Assembly: GCF_007991335.1 (NCBI RefSeq)
Contig: NZ_BJYD01000012.1
Coordinates: forward strand, 186,001 to 250,000
Source: Halobacillus faecis
GTDB taxonomy: Bacteria > Bacillota > Bacilli > Bacillales > Halobacillaceae
Reading direction: 5' to 3'
Length of the DNA: 64,000 bases
Shown: in pieces, positions 52,283 through 60,877 of the stretch
Position numbering within the stretch: position 1 is the first letter of the stretch
Layout: every line of letters begins with the position of its first letter
Notes under the pieces: model-generated
Databases searched by the model: none
What the model was told of the DNA's origin: nothing
The model's input: only the letters and a program-made list of their open reading frames with translations
Translations under genes and position numbers: made by a program

Positions 52283-53413
52283 TTATCTTACAGCACAACG
52301 ATTTGGGCCGATTTCCATTTCGCGTTGTTCTTCATTGTCCGGGCTGATTTTACCCATGTTTGTTTCACGGATTTCTTGATAAGCGTTTGGTTGAGGCGGC
52401 AGATTCTCTGTCACCATTTTTCTGAACTCCTCTTGATCATCAATGTTCAAACCATGGTTCTTTTCAAAAAGGGTACCTAGTTTTTCAGCGACGGTACCGT
52501 CTTCGTTCAACTCATCCATGATCATGAAGTGAGCTGGAAGGACGATTAGTTCGTCAGAAAGCTCTTTATAACGTGTATAAAGGGTTTCTCTCAAATCCAT
52601 CACCCAGTCATCGGCTTTCCCAGCAAGGTCTGGGCGTCCGATAGAGTCGATGAACAGGATGTCGCCTGTCATCAGGTATTGATCATCCAAGACGAAAGAA
52701 GTCGATCCTTTCGTGTGGCCAGGAGAATACAAGGCATGAATATCAATGTTTGTATTTCCTACAGTGACTTGGTCTCCATCACGAAGGGGTTGGTAATCGA
52801 ATGTCACTTCACCAGCATCTTCTGGAGGCAACCAGTACGTGGCACCTGTTTGTTCTGCAATCTTGCGTCCACCAGAAATGTGGTCGGCATGCAAGTGCGT
52901 ATCAAAGACGTTTGTGATTTTCACACCAAGTTCTTTAGCAAAATCAACATACACATCAGTCATTCTTGTAGAGTCGATGATCGCTGCTTCCCCGTTAGAT
53001 ACGACCATGTAGGAAAGGCAGCCTTTACCGATACGGACGAACTGATAAAGCTCGCCGCCATCTTTCAGGTCATTGACTTTGATCGGCTCCAAGTGCTCAC
53101 TCCAGGCTTTCATTCCGCCTTCTACGGAGTAAACATTTTCGAATCCTTCTTCCACAAGCATTTCAGCAACCATTTGAGAAGAACCGCCTTTGGCACAAAC
53201 GACAGCAATTTCTTTATCTTTTGGCAGCTGATCTGCGATTTCTTCGACACCATCAAGGAGATCGAAATAAGGAACGTTCAAGTAAGAAAAGTTTTCGCCT
53301 TCGATTTTCCAGTCTTGGTACGCATCTTCTGTTCGAACATCAAGAAGAAATAGCTCTTCATTATTCAACACTTTATTAGTAATTTCTTTTACCGTCATGT
53401 TTTTAACAGTCAT
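52283..53413 (-). CDS. yrkH: Rhodanese-persulfide dioxygenase fusion (YrkH/CstB-like)
   Basis: A 376-residue two-domain protein. Residues 1-115 are a rhodanese domain with active-site cysteine in [10 protein letters not shown]. Residues 120-340 are a metallo-beta-lactamase fold of the persulfide dioxygenase (ETHE1) type: [38 protein letters not shown]. It oxidises low-molecular-weight persulfides. The order rhodanese then MBL equals B. subtilis YrkH; S. aureus CstB is a longer relative with a different order. The first ATG overlaps a second in-frame ATG five codons later; GGGAGGTAATAAG lies upstream. Confidence 0.9.
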   Translation of the reverse strand: MTVKNMTVKEITNKVLNNEELFLLDVRTEDAYQDWKIEGENFSYLNVPYFDLLDGVEEIADQLPKDKEIAVVCAKGGSSQMVAEMLVEEGFENVYSVEGGMKAWSEHLEPIKVNDLKDGGELYQFVRIGKGCLSYMVVSNGEAAIIDSTRMTDVYVDFAKELGVKITNVFDTHLHADHISGGRKIAEQTGATYWLPPEDAGEVTFDYQPLRDGDQVTVGNTNIDIHALYSPGHTKGSTSFVLDDQYLMTGDILFIDSIGRPDLAGKADDWVMDLRETLYTRYKELSDELIVLPAHFMIMDELNEDGTVAEKLGTLFEKNHGLNIDDQEEFRKMVTENLPPQPNAYQEIRETNMGKISPDNEEQREMEIGPNRCAVR

Positions 53414-53457
53414 CTTATTACCTCCCAGGGTATTAATTTTTGTAAAAAAATATAGAA

Positions 53458-54021
53458 TTAAAGCTTCGTCGTTTCTCCATTCCAGCCACTCATGCCTGGA
53501 ACGACATTGTAAACATTCTCAAAACCTTTTTCTGTCAGCTTTTGTGCAGCAAGGTCACTTCGGCTTCCTGTACGGCAAACGATATAAACGTTTTTCGAAC
53601 GATCTAGTTCATCTGTACGTTCATCAAGCTCACCAAGAGGAATAGACGTTGCTTCTGGGATGTGCTCAAAGGCATACTCAGCAGCTTCACGTACATCTAA
53701 GACAAGGACGTCATCGTTTTTGCGAAGAGCATCCAAATCTTCATTATATACAACATTCGGGTGCTTTTTCTCTTGTTCTTCTTCACCACTGGATTTGCGG
53801 ACATAGTGCTTGAGTACGTCTCCCTCTTCGATCGTACCCAAGTACTGATGACCTGCACTCTTCGCCCATGCTTCAAGGTCTGCTTTAGACCCTTTGTCTG
53901 TGGCTTGAATTTCAAGGACTTGACCAGCTTTGATGTCCTTCATTGTTTTCTTTGTTTTCACAATCGGCATAGGACAAGCTAATCCTTTGGCATCTAACGT
54001 AAGATCTGTTTTCAGTTCCAT
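53458..54021 (-). CDS. yrkF: TusA-rhodanese fusion (YrkF/CstA-like)
   Basis: A 187-residue protein with a TusA domain (1-80; [16 protein letters not shown]) and a rhodanese domain (85-187; active-site Cys in [12 protein letters not shown]). It takes sulfane sulfur onto the rhodanese loop and relays it. Orthologous in layout to YrkF of B. subtilis and similar to CstA, without CstA's third domain. GGAGGAATG lies before the ATG. It sits between a single-domain rhodanese and the dioxygenase gene, each with short gaps, all on the minus strand. Confidence 0.9.
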   Translation of the reverse strand: MELKTDLTLDAKGLACPMPIVKTKKTMKDIKAGQVLEIQATDKGSKADLEAWAKSAGHQYLGTIEEGDVLKHYVRKSSGEEEQEKKHPNVVYNEDLDALRKNDDVLVLDVREAAEYAFEHIPEATSIPLGELDERTDELDRSKNVYIVCRTGSRSDLAAQKLTEKGFENVYNVVPGMSGWNGETTKL

Positions 54022-54054
54022 TCTTACATTCCTCCTCTACCCTTATAGGGGGAT

Positions 54055-54351
54055 TTATTTCGTTGGACCTTCCCAGCTCATCATGCCGCCTTCCATGTTT
54101 GTCACATCGAATCCTTTGTCTTCAAGGATTTGGGAAGCACGCCCGCTGCGACCACCAGAACGGCAAACCATAATATAAGATTTATCCTTATCTAATTCAC
54201 CTGCACGCTCTTCGACAGTACCTAGAGCGATGTGTTTCGCACCAGGAATCATTCCTTCAGCTACTTCTTCGTCTTCGCGAACATCGATAATGTTCAGTTC
54301 TTTACCTTCAGATAGTTGTTGTTCTACTTCTTTTGCTGTCATTGTTTTCAT
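54055..54351 (-). CDS. Single-domain rhodanese (sulfurtransferase)
   Basis: A 98-residue rhodanese. The loop CRSGGRSG with Cys63 matches the active-site consensus, and IIDVREDEEVAEGMIPGA is the family's N-terminal motif. It moves sulfane sulfur to a carrier, probably one of the TusA domains of this operon. Positioned between the DsrE-like and YrkF-like genes with 16- and 33-base gaps; AGGAGGT precedes the ATG. Confidence 0.93.
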   Translation of the reverse strand: MKTMTAKEVEQQLSEGKELNIIDVREDEEVAEGMIPGAKHIALGTVEERAGELDKDKSYIMVCRSGGRSGRASQILEDKGFDVTNMEGGMMSWEGPTK

Positions 54352-54367
54352 AAATGATACCTCCTAA

Positions 54368-54847
54368 TTAGATAAACAGGTTAACATTGCCGTCTTCTGC
54401 ATCGGCAAGATATGCAGCAACGCCTGCGTATTGAATGTCATCAAGCAATTCTTCTTTTTGCAATCCTAATAGATCCATCGTCATTGTACATGCGACCAAG
54501 TTGATTTCCTGTTCTTGAGCCATATCAATAAGATCCGGCAGTGGCATCGCATTGTGTTTTTTCATGACGTCTTTGATCATCTTAGGACCAAATCCTGCGA
54601 AATTCATTTTTGAGATGCCCATCTTGTCTGCTCCACGTGGCATCATTTTACCAAACATTTTTTCCATGAATCCTTTCTTAACTTGGATGTTTTCATCCTT
54701 ACGAAGGGCATTCAGTCCCCAAAATGTGTGGAAAATCGTAACTTCGTGATCATAAGCGGCTGCTCCATTTGCAATGATATAGGCAGCCATTGCTTTATCA
54801 TAATCCCCGCTGAATAAAATAATATTCGTCTTTTTTGTTTCAGACAT
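54368..54847 (-). CDS. yrkE: DsrE-family sulfur-relay protein (YrkE-like)
   Basis: A 159-residue DsrE2-type protein. The fold starts NIILFSGDYDKAMAAYIIANGA; a cysteine in LVACTMTMDLLG is the conserved sulfur-binding position. It is likely a persulfide carrier that delivers sulfur to the rhodanese or TusA proteins. First gene after the repressor, behind its own promoter region with a CstR-like half-site pair. AGGAGGATG precedes the start. Confidence 0.9.
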   Translation of the reverse strand: MSETKKTNIILFSGDYDKAMAAYIIANGAAAYDHEVTIFHTFWGLNALRKDENIQVKKGFMEKMFGKMMPRGADKMGISKMNFAGFGPKMIKDVMKKHNAMPLPDLIDMAQEQEINLVACTMTMDLLGLQKEELLDDIQYAGVAAYLADAEDGNVNLFI

Positions 54848-54876
54848 GTTTCATCCTCCTAATAATTTTTATAGTT

Positions 54877-54892
54877 ATACGCGTATGGGTAT
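54877..54892 (-). promoter_or_regulatory. CstR-like operator before yrkE (one mismatch)
   Basis: On the minus strand it reads ATACCCATACGCGTAT, i.e. ATACC-N6-CGTAT, one base from the ATACC-N6-GGTAT palindrome seen at the two other sites. It lies 30 bases upstream of the yrkE start, in the 63-base gap after the repressor gene. Confidence 0.7.
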
Positions 54893-54910
54893 ACTTTATT
54901 GTAAAAAAAT

Positions 54911-55168
54911 TTATCTGCTTTTGACAAGCAATTGAACAGCTTCGTTAATGGAAGCTTCTTTGTTTTCTTGATCTTCAGCGTCCTGGATGCACTCCACAAG
55001 GTTGGAGCTTACCACGAGCCCGATCGCACGGTCAATCGCACTTCTGGAAGCGGAAAGCTGCGTAATGACATCTTTGCAGTCTTTATTTTCTTCCATCATT
55101 TTCAAAACGCCTCGCAACTGACCTTCTAGACGTTTCACTCTGTTCTTCATTGCGTCGTTGTATTCCAT
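54911..55168 (-). CDS. cstR: CsoR-family repressor, CstR (persulfide-sensing) type
   Basis: An 85-residue all-helical repressor of the CsoR/RcnR family (LEGQLRGVLKMMEENKDC, then SASRSAIDRAIGLVVSSNLVEC). Two cysteines are kept (after ENKD and in LVEC), but the histidine that completes the copper site of CsoR four residues before the second cysteine is replaced by Asn. That pattern is that of CstR, whose cysteines form di- or tetrasulfide bridges with persulfides. GGGAGGTC precedes the ATG; earlier in-frame starts lack a site. It heads the yrk-type operon and matches B. subtilis YrkD in position. Confidence 0.88.
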   Translation of the reverse strand: MEYNDAMKNRVKRLEGQLRGVLKMMEENKDCKDVITQLSASRSAIDRAIGLVVSSNLVECIQDAEDQENKEASINEAVQLLVKSR

Positions 55169-55223
55169 TGAATTGACCTCCCTTGTGAAGTTTTTTCTGT
55201 CGCTGTTGAACAGTACATGACTA

Positions 55224-55252
55224 ATAATATACCCCATAAGGTATAATGTCAA
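55224..55252 (-). promoter_or_regulatory. Promoter of cstR with operator in its spacer
   Basis: On the minus strand: TTGACA (55252-55247), 17-base spacer, TATTAT (55229-55224). The spacer contains ATACCTTATGGGGTAT, a palindrome of form ATACC-N6-GGTAT; bound CstR would block RNA polymerase, giving autorepression relieved by persulfide. Confidence 0.85.
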
Positions 55253-55319
55253 CACCCCTGTGCGTATTTTTCGGATAAGAGCTTATTCCTGGTGTAAAAC
55301 TAAGTGTGAGGTGAAGAAT

Positions 55320-56033
55320 ATGGATTTATGGATGGACACAGTTAAAGTGATCGCAAGGATCATGACGATATTGCCATTACTCCTCGGGGTAGGGTTATTT
55401 ATGGGGAAGAGGTCAATTGGAGAATTACCTGTATTCGACTTTTTAGTTGTGCTTGTTTTAGGGTCTGTTGTCGGCGCAGATATTGCTGATCCGAAAATCG
55501 ACCATATTCATACCGTTACGGCTATCATTTTCATTGCACTTTTACAAAAATTCATCGTATGGTTGAAGTTACGGAGTAGGAAGGTCGGTAAGTTTCTTAC
55601 GTTTGAGCCGACCATTGTTATATATAAAGGAGAAATGATCGAAGAGAACCTGTCACGTATTCAATATTCCCTTGATAACATCACTCACATGCTTCGAGAA
55701 AAGGATGTATATGAGCTTGATGGGGTCGAACTAGGGATCATCGAACCGAATGGTCAACTCTCAGTCAAATTAAAAAACGCTAAAGAAGCTGTAACCCGGG
55801 AAGATATGGGATTCCCGTATAGGGGTGGGGGTTATGATATCCCCCTCATATTGGATGGTCAATTACAGAAAGACCTTTTAATGCGTTCAGGCCGGGACAT
55901 CGAATGGCTGAATACTAAGTTGGGTACCAATGATGTCGCTGATGTTTTTTATGGTGCGCTGACCAGCCAAGGAGAATTTCACTTTTCATTAAAAGGAAAA
56001 AAGGTAGATTCTTTACCACCTATTGAACATTGA
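55320..56033 (+). CDS. DUF421 membrane protein (YetF/YcaP family)
   Basis: A 237-residue protein: three N-terminal membrane helices (about 7-75; LPVFDFLVVLVLGSVVGADIADP is the family motif) and a soluble C-terminal DUF421 domain (KFLTFEPTIVIYKGEMIEENL, then DIPLILDGQLQKDLL). Related proteins in spore membranes have been linked to germination or membrane organisation, but the function here is not known. ATG 55320 follows GAGGTGA. It diverges from the persulfide operon; the 67-base gap carries the cstR promoter. Confidence 0.85.
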   Translation: MDLWMDTVKVIARIMTILPLLLGVGLFMGKRSIGELPVFDFLVVLVLGSVVGADIADPKIDHIHTVTAIIFIALLQKFIVWLKLRSRKVGKFLTFEPTIVIYKGEMIEENLSRIQYSLDNITHMLREKDVYELDGVELGIIEPNGQLSVKLKNAKEAVTREDMGFPYRGGGYDIPLILDGQLQKDLLMRSGRDIEWLNTKLGTNDVADVFYGALTSQGEFHFSLKGKKVDSLPPIEH

Positions 56034-56082
56034 TGTTATTTGATCCCGTTACTGAAGTCATTTAATTTTTATAAGGAAATGG

Positions 56083-56115
56083 AAAGAGCCGCTAAAAATT
56101 AGCAGCTCTTTTTTT
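56083..56115. terminator. Bidirectional terminator between DUF421 and DUF302 genes
   Basis: AAAGAGCCGCTAA pairs with TTAGCAGCTCTTT, with A and T tracts outside. Confidence 0.88.
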
Positions 56116-56118
56116 AGG

Positions 56119-56502
56119 TTAAACACTCTGTTCCATGCATTGCTTTAACCGCTCTTCGACATCGCTGGCCATCTCTTGAATATTTTCATCCTCAACCATC
56201 TGAGTAAGAGCCGTCGGCTTCGGCATACCGATTTTCGTCTTGCTTCCATCTTGATAAACCACCATTTTACATGGGAGGAAATAACCAGCCATTACGTTTT
56301 CATTCAGAATACGCTGGGCCTCTTTAGGATTACAGACTTCCAGGACTTTAAATTCTTTTTCAAATTCCAGTCCTTTTTCATGAAGCTTATCCTTAATGTC
56401 AAAGTTCCATAATACCCCGAACTTTGCTTCTTTCAAATTTGCCTCAAGACTTTCAATCGCTTCATCCATGCCTTTGTCCGTTTCTACCGTGTAGTGAAAC
56501 AT
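56119..56502 (-). CDS. DUF302-domain protein
   Basis: A 127-residue soluble protein with the DUF302 pattern: FGVLWNFDIKDKLHEKGLEFE, then VLEVCNPKEAQRILNEN, then PCKMVVYQDGSKTKIG. Members often lie beside sulfur-oxidation or persulfide genes, and some carry the conserved Cys seen in LEVCNP. Its promoter region carries the same ATACC-N6-GGTAT palindrome as cstR, so it is predicted to belong to the CstR regulon. AGGAGGT precedes the ATG. Confidence 0.83.
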   Translation of the reverse strand: MFHYTVETDKGMDEAIESLEANLKEAKFGVLWNFDIKDKLHEKGLEFEKEFKVLEVCNPKEAQRILNENVMAGYFLPCKMVVYQDGSKTKIGMPKPTALTQMVEDENIQEMASDVEERLKQCMEQSV

Positions 56503-56537
56503 GAAATACCTCCTTATAAAATAAGTTCTCCTTATCC

Positions 56538-56553
56538 ATACCCATTAAGGTAT
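56538..56553 (-). promoter_or_regulatory. CstR-like operator before the DUF302 gene
   Basis: ATACCCATTAAGGTAT, a perfect ATACC-N6-GGTAT palindrome, lies 36 bases upstream of the start codon and equals the arrangement in front of cstR. Confidence 0.8.
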
Positions 56554-56585
56554 AAAAATAATCATCTTAAACGAAAGCTCTAGTT

Positions 56586-56732
56586 TGTATAAGACTCAGC
56601 TTCGATCCTTTTGTTGAAGGGCTGGGGGCTGCGGGGAATAGGTCGCTTTTCACGGGAGCGCGGTGGGACTCCTCAGCATGCACCCTATGGGGGATTACCG
56701 TGCATGCTGAGTCTTCAAGAATCCTGCCATAC
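56586..56732. repeat. Intergenic repeat family, copy D with strong hairpin
   Basis: It starts near GTATAAGACTCAGCTTCGAT and GGGGCTGCGGGGAATAGGTC, and ends GAGTCTTCAAGAATCCTGCC. Inside, CTCAGCATGCAC (56672-56683) and GTGCATGCTGAG (56700-56711) form a perfect 12-bp stem. No frame. It lies between the DUF302 gene and the SAM riboswitch. Confidence 0.7.
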
Positions 56733-56857
56733 TGTTGATTCCTTAATGTAGTCAAACAAGAAAAACTTTTCTAAAAGTTTAGTAAATTAAATTGACAAAG
56801 AATTTGTACTGTATTATGATTGGCAACATCAATAAAAAAGCAAATAACTTTTCTTCT

Positions 56858-57036
56858 TATCTAGAGAGGTGGAGGGACTGGCCCTACGAAACCTCGGCAG
56901 CGGGACTGATTCGTCGAAACGATCAGAAACTGTGCCAACTCCAGCATGTGTGTATGCACGTGAAAGATGAGAAGAGACGGCACCTCATATATTTTGAGAG
57001 CCCCTCTTCTTATTTTTTAGAAGAGGGGCTCTTTTT
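56858..57036 (+). ncRNA. SAM-I (S-box) riboswitch with terminator
   Basis: CTTATCTAGAGAGGTGGAGG then GACTGGCCCTACGAAACCTC and GGCAGCGG form the conserved P1/P2 core of the S box; CGAAACGATCAG and GTGCCAACTCCAGC continue the core, and a GAGAAG strand closes P1. A strong terminator hairpin (GAGAGCCCCTCTTCT and its complement) with a T run ends it. Binding S-adenosylmethionine would favour the terminator and switch off the methionine transporter genes that follow. Confidence 0.93.
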
Positions 57037-57054
57037 GCGTCTAGGAGGGACAGA

Positions 57055-58083
57055 ATGATTCAATTTGAACAAGTATCAAAGGTTTACCAGCACAATGGCA
57101 GTGATTTGCGCGCTGTCGATCAGGTGGACTTGACTGTACATAAGGGAGAAATATTTGGTGTGATCGGATTCAGTGGAGCTGGTAAGAGTACACTGATCCG
57201 ACTGGTCAATTTACTCGAACGCCCGACGGAAGGAAGGGTCCTGGTCAATGGTGAGGATCTGACTCAGCTTTCCAAACCAGGTTTGAGACACGTGAGAAAA
57301 CGGATCGGGATGATTTTTCAACACTTCAACTTGCTTGAGTCTAAGACGGTCCATCATAACGTGGCTTTCCCGCTCTCTTTATCCGGGACACCAAAAAAAG
57401 AAATCGATCAGAGAGTAGCAGAAATCCTCGAATTTGTTGGTTTGTCTGATAAAGCAAAGCAGTATCCAGAAGAGTTATCCGGTGGACAAAAGCAAAGGGT
57501 GGGGATTGCTAGAGCATTAGCTACATCTCCAGAAATTTTGTTGTGTGATGAAGCAACGTCAGCATTGGATCCTGAAACGACAAAATCAATTTTGAAACTT
57601 TTGAGGAAGGTTCGAGATGAATACGGCATTACGATATTGATGATTACTCACGAAATGAATGTGGTTCGTGAAGTATGTGACCGAATTGCTGTGATGGAAA
57701 GTGGAAGGGTTATTGAAAAAGGATCGATCTTTGACTTGTTTTCCAACCCTCAACACCCGACAACCCAAAATTTTGTGCGGACCGTGATGGAGAATGATAT
57801 TCCTGCTTCCATCCTCAGTGGAATTGAAAAAAGAGGTTCTTCAAGGAATATTTATCGTGTGACTTTTGTTGATGAAAGTGCCGGAGAACCTGTTTTATCT
57901 CAAGTGGCGAAAAAGTTTGATGTGGAAGTCAATGTGTTGTTCGGACAGATTACAGAGCTTCAAGGCATTCCATTCGGTCATCTCGTTGTAGAGCTCCAAG
58001 GACCGGACCAAGAGATTCTAAGAGTGATCAATCATATTCAACAAAGAGTATCTGTCCAGGAGGTGACTTCTCATGCAGGTTAA
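57055..58083 (+). CDS. metN: Methionine ABC transporter ATP-binding protein
   Basis: A 342-residue ATPase: Walker A GFSGAGKST, signature LSGGQKQRVG, Walker B ILLCDEATSALD and the switch histidine in LMITHEMNV. The C-terminal 90 residues form the NIL regulatory domain (HLVVELQGPDQEILRVINHI) that inhibits import when methionine is high. AGGAGGGACAG precedes the ATG. It overlaps metI by 11 bases. The S-box riboswitch upstream fixes the role as methionine import. Confidence 0.96.
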   Translation: MIQFEQVSKVYQHNGSDLRAVDQVDLTVHKGEIFGVIGFSGAGKSTLIRLVNLLERPTEGRVLVNGEDLTQLSKPGLRHVRKRIGMIFQHFNLLESKTVHHNVAFPLSLSGTPKKEIDQRVAEILEFVGLSDKAKQYPEELSGGQKQRVGIARALATSPEILLCDEATSALDPETTKSILKLLRKVRDEYGITILMITHEMNVVREVCDRIAVMESGRVIEKGSIFDLFSNPQHPTTQNFVRTVMENDIPASILSGIEKRGSSRNIYRVTFVDESAGEPVLSQVAKKFDVEVNVLFGQITELQGIPFGHLVVELQGPDQEILRVINHIQQRVSVQEVTSHAG

Positions 58084-58735
58084 TTTAATGGATTTTTGGC
58101 CGAGAATTTGGGAGGCGACGTATCAAACCCTTTTGATGGTAGGGATTTCATTGGCGGCGGCCACTTTGATCGGTTTACCTTTAGGGATCATTCTGGTCGT
58201 AACAAGACAGGGTGGGTTGTTAGAAAATAAAACGCTCTTCCGTGGCTTCAGCTCAGTCGTTAACTTTTTCCGTTCCATTCCCTTCATCATCTTACTGGTG
58301 GCTATCCTGCCGTTTACGAGACTGATCGTCGGTTCGTCTATAGGTACAGCAGCGGCGGTGGTCCCTCTGGTGATCTTTTCAGCACCTTATATTGCCAGGT
58401 TAGTAGAAAGTAGTTTACTTGAAGTGAAACCAGGAGTTATCGAGGCGGCTGAAGCGATGGGGGCGACGCCGTGGCAGATCATCCGTCGGGTGTACATACC
58501 GGAAGCGTTAAGCTCCATCGTTCTTAATTTGACGATTGCGACCATTGGTTTAGTCGGTGCATCCGCAATGGCTGGATTCGTCGGCGGGGGAGGGCTTGGT
58601 GATCTCGCTATTTCTTACGGGTACCAACGTTTCGAAACAGACATTATGATTGCGACTGTATTATTGCTTGTACTCATTGTTCAGATCACCCAAACCATTG
58701 GTAATTTCACATCTAAAAAGATTCGGAGACAATAG
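58073..58735 (+). CDS. metI: Methionine ABC transporter permease
   Basis: A 220-residue MetI permease with five membrane helices. The cytoplasmic coupling motif EAAEAMGATPWQIIRRVYIPEAL contacts MetN; VNFFRSIPFIILLVAILPFTR is typical of the family. Start ATG overlaps metN; GGAGGTGAC lies upstream. Confidence 0.96.
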   Translation: MQVNLMDFWPRIWEATYQTLLMVGISLAAATLIGLPLGIILVVTRQGGLLENKTLFRGFSSVVNFFRSIPFIILLVAILPFTRLIVGSSIGTAAAVVPLVIFSAPYIARLVESSLLEVKPGVIEAAEAMGATPWQIIRRVYIPEALSSIVLNLTIATIGLVGASAMAGFVGGGGLGDLAISYGYQRFETDIMIATVLLLVLIVQITQTIGNFTSKKIRRQ

Positions 58736-58747
58736 GAGGTTTTTTAC

Positions 58748-59584
58748 ATGAAAAAATGGATCATTACACTAAGTATTTTATTAACCGTAGGATTAGTCCT
58801 TAGCGGCTGCTCAAATGAAAGTGGAGCGGCTTCTGAAGAAACGAAGAAAGTTAAAGTCGGATTGAATGGTTCCGGTGTTCCCATTTGGGAGAAGATCAAA
58901 GAAAAAGCCGCAGAAGAGAATATTGAGATTGAGCTTGTTGAATTTGCGGATTATGTAAGACCGAATATGGCCCTTGCAGATGGAGACATTGATCTGAACG
59001 CTTTCCAAACCGTCTCTTATTTTGATTCTTTCATTAAGGAACACAACCTGGACCTCGCACCTATTGGGACGACCTTGATTGCCCCGATGGGGATCTACTC
59101 TGATAAGTACGAAGATGTTAGTGAAATCTCGGAAGGAAGCTCCATCGCACTACCAAAAGAAGCGACTAACATGGGCCGTGCATTGCTGCTCCTTGAAGAA
59201 TCAGGGTTAATTGGACTGCCTGATGATTTTGATGGCAATGGAGATTTGAGTAAAATTGAGGAAAATCCTAAAAATCTAGAATTCGAGCCGATTGTGGCAG
59301 CTCAGACACCCCGTGTCCTGCCGGATGTAGCTGCATCAATTATCAACAATGGAGTCGCTGTTGAAGCAGGCTTTGTTCCTGTAGAAGATGCAATTGCGAT
59401 TGAAGATGAGACGGCGCAGCCTTATATCAACATCATTGCGGCTCGTGCAGACGAAACGGACAATGAAACCTATCAAAAAATTGTGGAGATCTATCAGCAG
59501 GAAGATGTAGCCCAACATATTGAAGAGGTTTATAACCAGTCGCTAATTCCGACATTTGTTCCGTTAGAAGACATTGGTTGGTAA
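58748..59584 (+). CDS. metQ: Methionine-binding lipoprotein
   Basis: A 278-residue NlpA-family binding lipoprotein. Lipobox VLSGC with Cys21 as the lipidated residue; mature motifs LVEFADYVRPNMALADGDID, LNAFQTVSYFD, and IALPKEATNMGRALLLLE. It captures methionine outside the membrane and hands it to MetI/MetN. ATG lies behind AGGAGGTTTT, 12 bases after metI. Confidence 0.95.
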   Translation: MKKWIITLSILLTVGLVLSGCSNESGAASEETKKVKVGLNGSGVPIWEKIKEKAAEENIEIELVEFADYVRPNMALADGDIDLNAFQTVSYFDSFIKEHNLDLAPIGTTLIAPMGIYSDKYEDVSEISEGSSIALPKEATNMGRALLLLEESGLIGLPDDFDGNGDLSKIEENPKNLEFEPIVAAQTPRVLPDVAASIINNGVAVEAGFVPVEDAIAIEDETAQPYINIIAARADETDNETYQKIVEIYQQEDVAQHIEEVYNQSLIPTFVPLEDIGW

Positions 59585-59596
59585 AGGAGCGTTCGT

Positions 59597-60784
59597 ATGA
59601 GTATTGAGCTGGACCAGTCCTTAGAGGGTATTCTTTTGGAAAATTTGAAGAAACAGCAGCAAAAGTATATAGAAACAAGTCACCTTATCCACGCAAACCC
59701 AGAAGTAGGGAATGAAGAATATTACGCGTCCCAGCAACTCATTTCCCTTTTAGAAGCGGCAGGATTTGATGTAGATAGGGAAATCCCTGAACATCCAACG
59801 GCTTTTAAAGCACGAAAATCCTGTGGGAAACCTGGAGCGAAAATTGGATACCTTGCCGAGTATGATGCCCTCCCGGGGATTGGCCATGCATGCGGACATA
59901 ACATCATTGGTACGGCCTCTGTAGCTGCAGCCATTGCCCTAAGCGAGGTCCTCCCTCAAACAGGAGGAGAAGTCATCGTACTCGGCACACCAGCGGAAGA
60001 AGGGGGACCAAACGGTAGTGCGAAAGGTACGTTTGTGAGACATGGTCTTGTGCAGGAGTTGGATGCATGCATGATGGTCCATCCTTTAGGTCGAACGACA
60101 GGTTCTGCTCCAACACTTGCTGTGGATCCTGTGGATTTCGAATTCGTTGGAAAAACCGCTCATGCGGCCAGTAATCCCGAGGATGGAGTAAACGCCCTGG
60201 ATGCTGTCATTCAGCTTTATAACGGATTGAACGCACTAAGACAACATGTGACGGACGATGTCCGCATCCATGGCGTAATTTTAGATGGAGGCGATGCGCC
60301 GAATATTGTTCCCGACTACGCGAGGGCGAGGTTTTACTTACGAGCCGCTACAAGAGAGACCTGTGATGAGCTGACGAAAAAAGCGGAGAAAATCGCGAAG
60401 GGTGCAGCAGAAATGACAGGAGCTGCTTATAAGATGACCCGCATCCAGAATGGGGTCGACAATTTCAAAGTGACTCCGCTTTTCGACCGAGTCTTTCAAC
60501 AAAAAATCACAGCACTGGGACACCATTTTTATGAGGATAGGAAGGGTCTAGGATCAACGGATGCGGGCAACATCAGTCAAGTTATCCCGACCATCCATCC
60601 TTATATTAAAATTGGTCCGGAGAGCCTGGTCGCCCACACGGATGAATTCCGGGAAGCGGCCAAATCCAAACAGGGGGATGATGCTCTTATCAAAGGAGCG
60701 ACAGCCCTTGCCCAAACCGGGCTGGAGTTATTAACAGATGGGCATTTGTTAAAGAATATCCGAGAAGAATATGAAAGACTTTAA
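59597..60784 (+). CDS. M20D-family amidohydrolase
   Basis: A 395-residue zinc amidohydrolase of the AbgB/N-acyl-amino-acid hydrolase group. GHACGHNIIGTASVAAAIAL has the metal-binding Cys-Gly-His; ETPAEEGGPNG-type block reads LGTPAEEGGPNGSAKG with the catalytic glutamate; HAASNPEDGVNALDAVIQLY is the dimer-domain motif. Such enzymes release amino acids from N-acyl or small amide conjugates. It is the last gene of the S-box-controlled operon, 12 bases after metQ (AAAGGAGCG before the ATG), which suggests that its product acts on a methionine derivative taken up by the transporter; that is inference. Confidence 0.85.
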   Translation: MSIELDQSLEGILLENLKKQQQKYIETSHLIHANPEVGNEEYYASQQLISLLEAAGFDVDREIPEHPTAFKARKSCGKPGAKIGYLAEYDALPGIGHACGHNIIGTASVAAAIALSEVLPQTGGEVIVLGTPAEEGGPNGSAKGTFVRHGLVQELDACMMVHPLGRTTGSAPTLAVDPVDFEFVGKTAHAASNPEDGVNALDAVIQLYNGLNALRQHVTDDVRIHGVILDGGDAPNIVPDYARARFYLRAATRETCDELTKKAEKIAKGAAEMTGAAYKMTRIQNGVDNFKVTPLFDRVFQQKITALGHHFYEDRKGLGSTDAGNISQVIPTIHPYIKIGPESLVAHTDEFREAAKSKQGDDALIKGATALAQTGLELLTDGHLLKNIREEYERL

Positions 60785-60785
60785 C

Positions 60786-60816
60786 CATAAGCCAGACCTA
60801 CATAGGTCTGGCTTAT
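60786..60816. terminator. Palindrome after the met operon
   Basis: CATAAGCCAGACCTA is perfectly complementary to the right arm around a one- or two-base centre. No long T run follows, so it may act as a terminator, an RNA stability element or both. Confidence 0.6.
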
Positions 60817-60877
60817 GAATTGTGTATGGAAGTTGCTTATATTAAAATGGGTACATTAGAGAGAGGACGTGAATCAC

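Noticed and set aside
54911-55168. Copper-sensing CsoR
   Set aside because: The histidine ligand of the copper site is replaced by Asn and the gene heads a persulfide operon, which fits CstR better.
56950-56975. A CACGTGAAA word resembling parS
   Set aside because: Flanking bases do not fit (TATGCACGTGAAAGAT) and it is part of the S-box riboswitch; the CACGTG words near 26214 and 57290 also fail.
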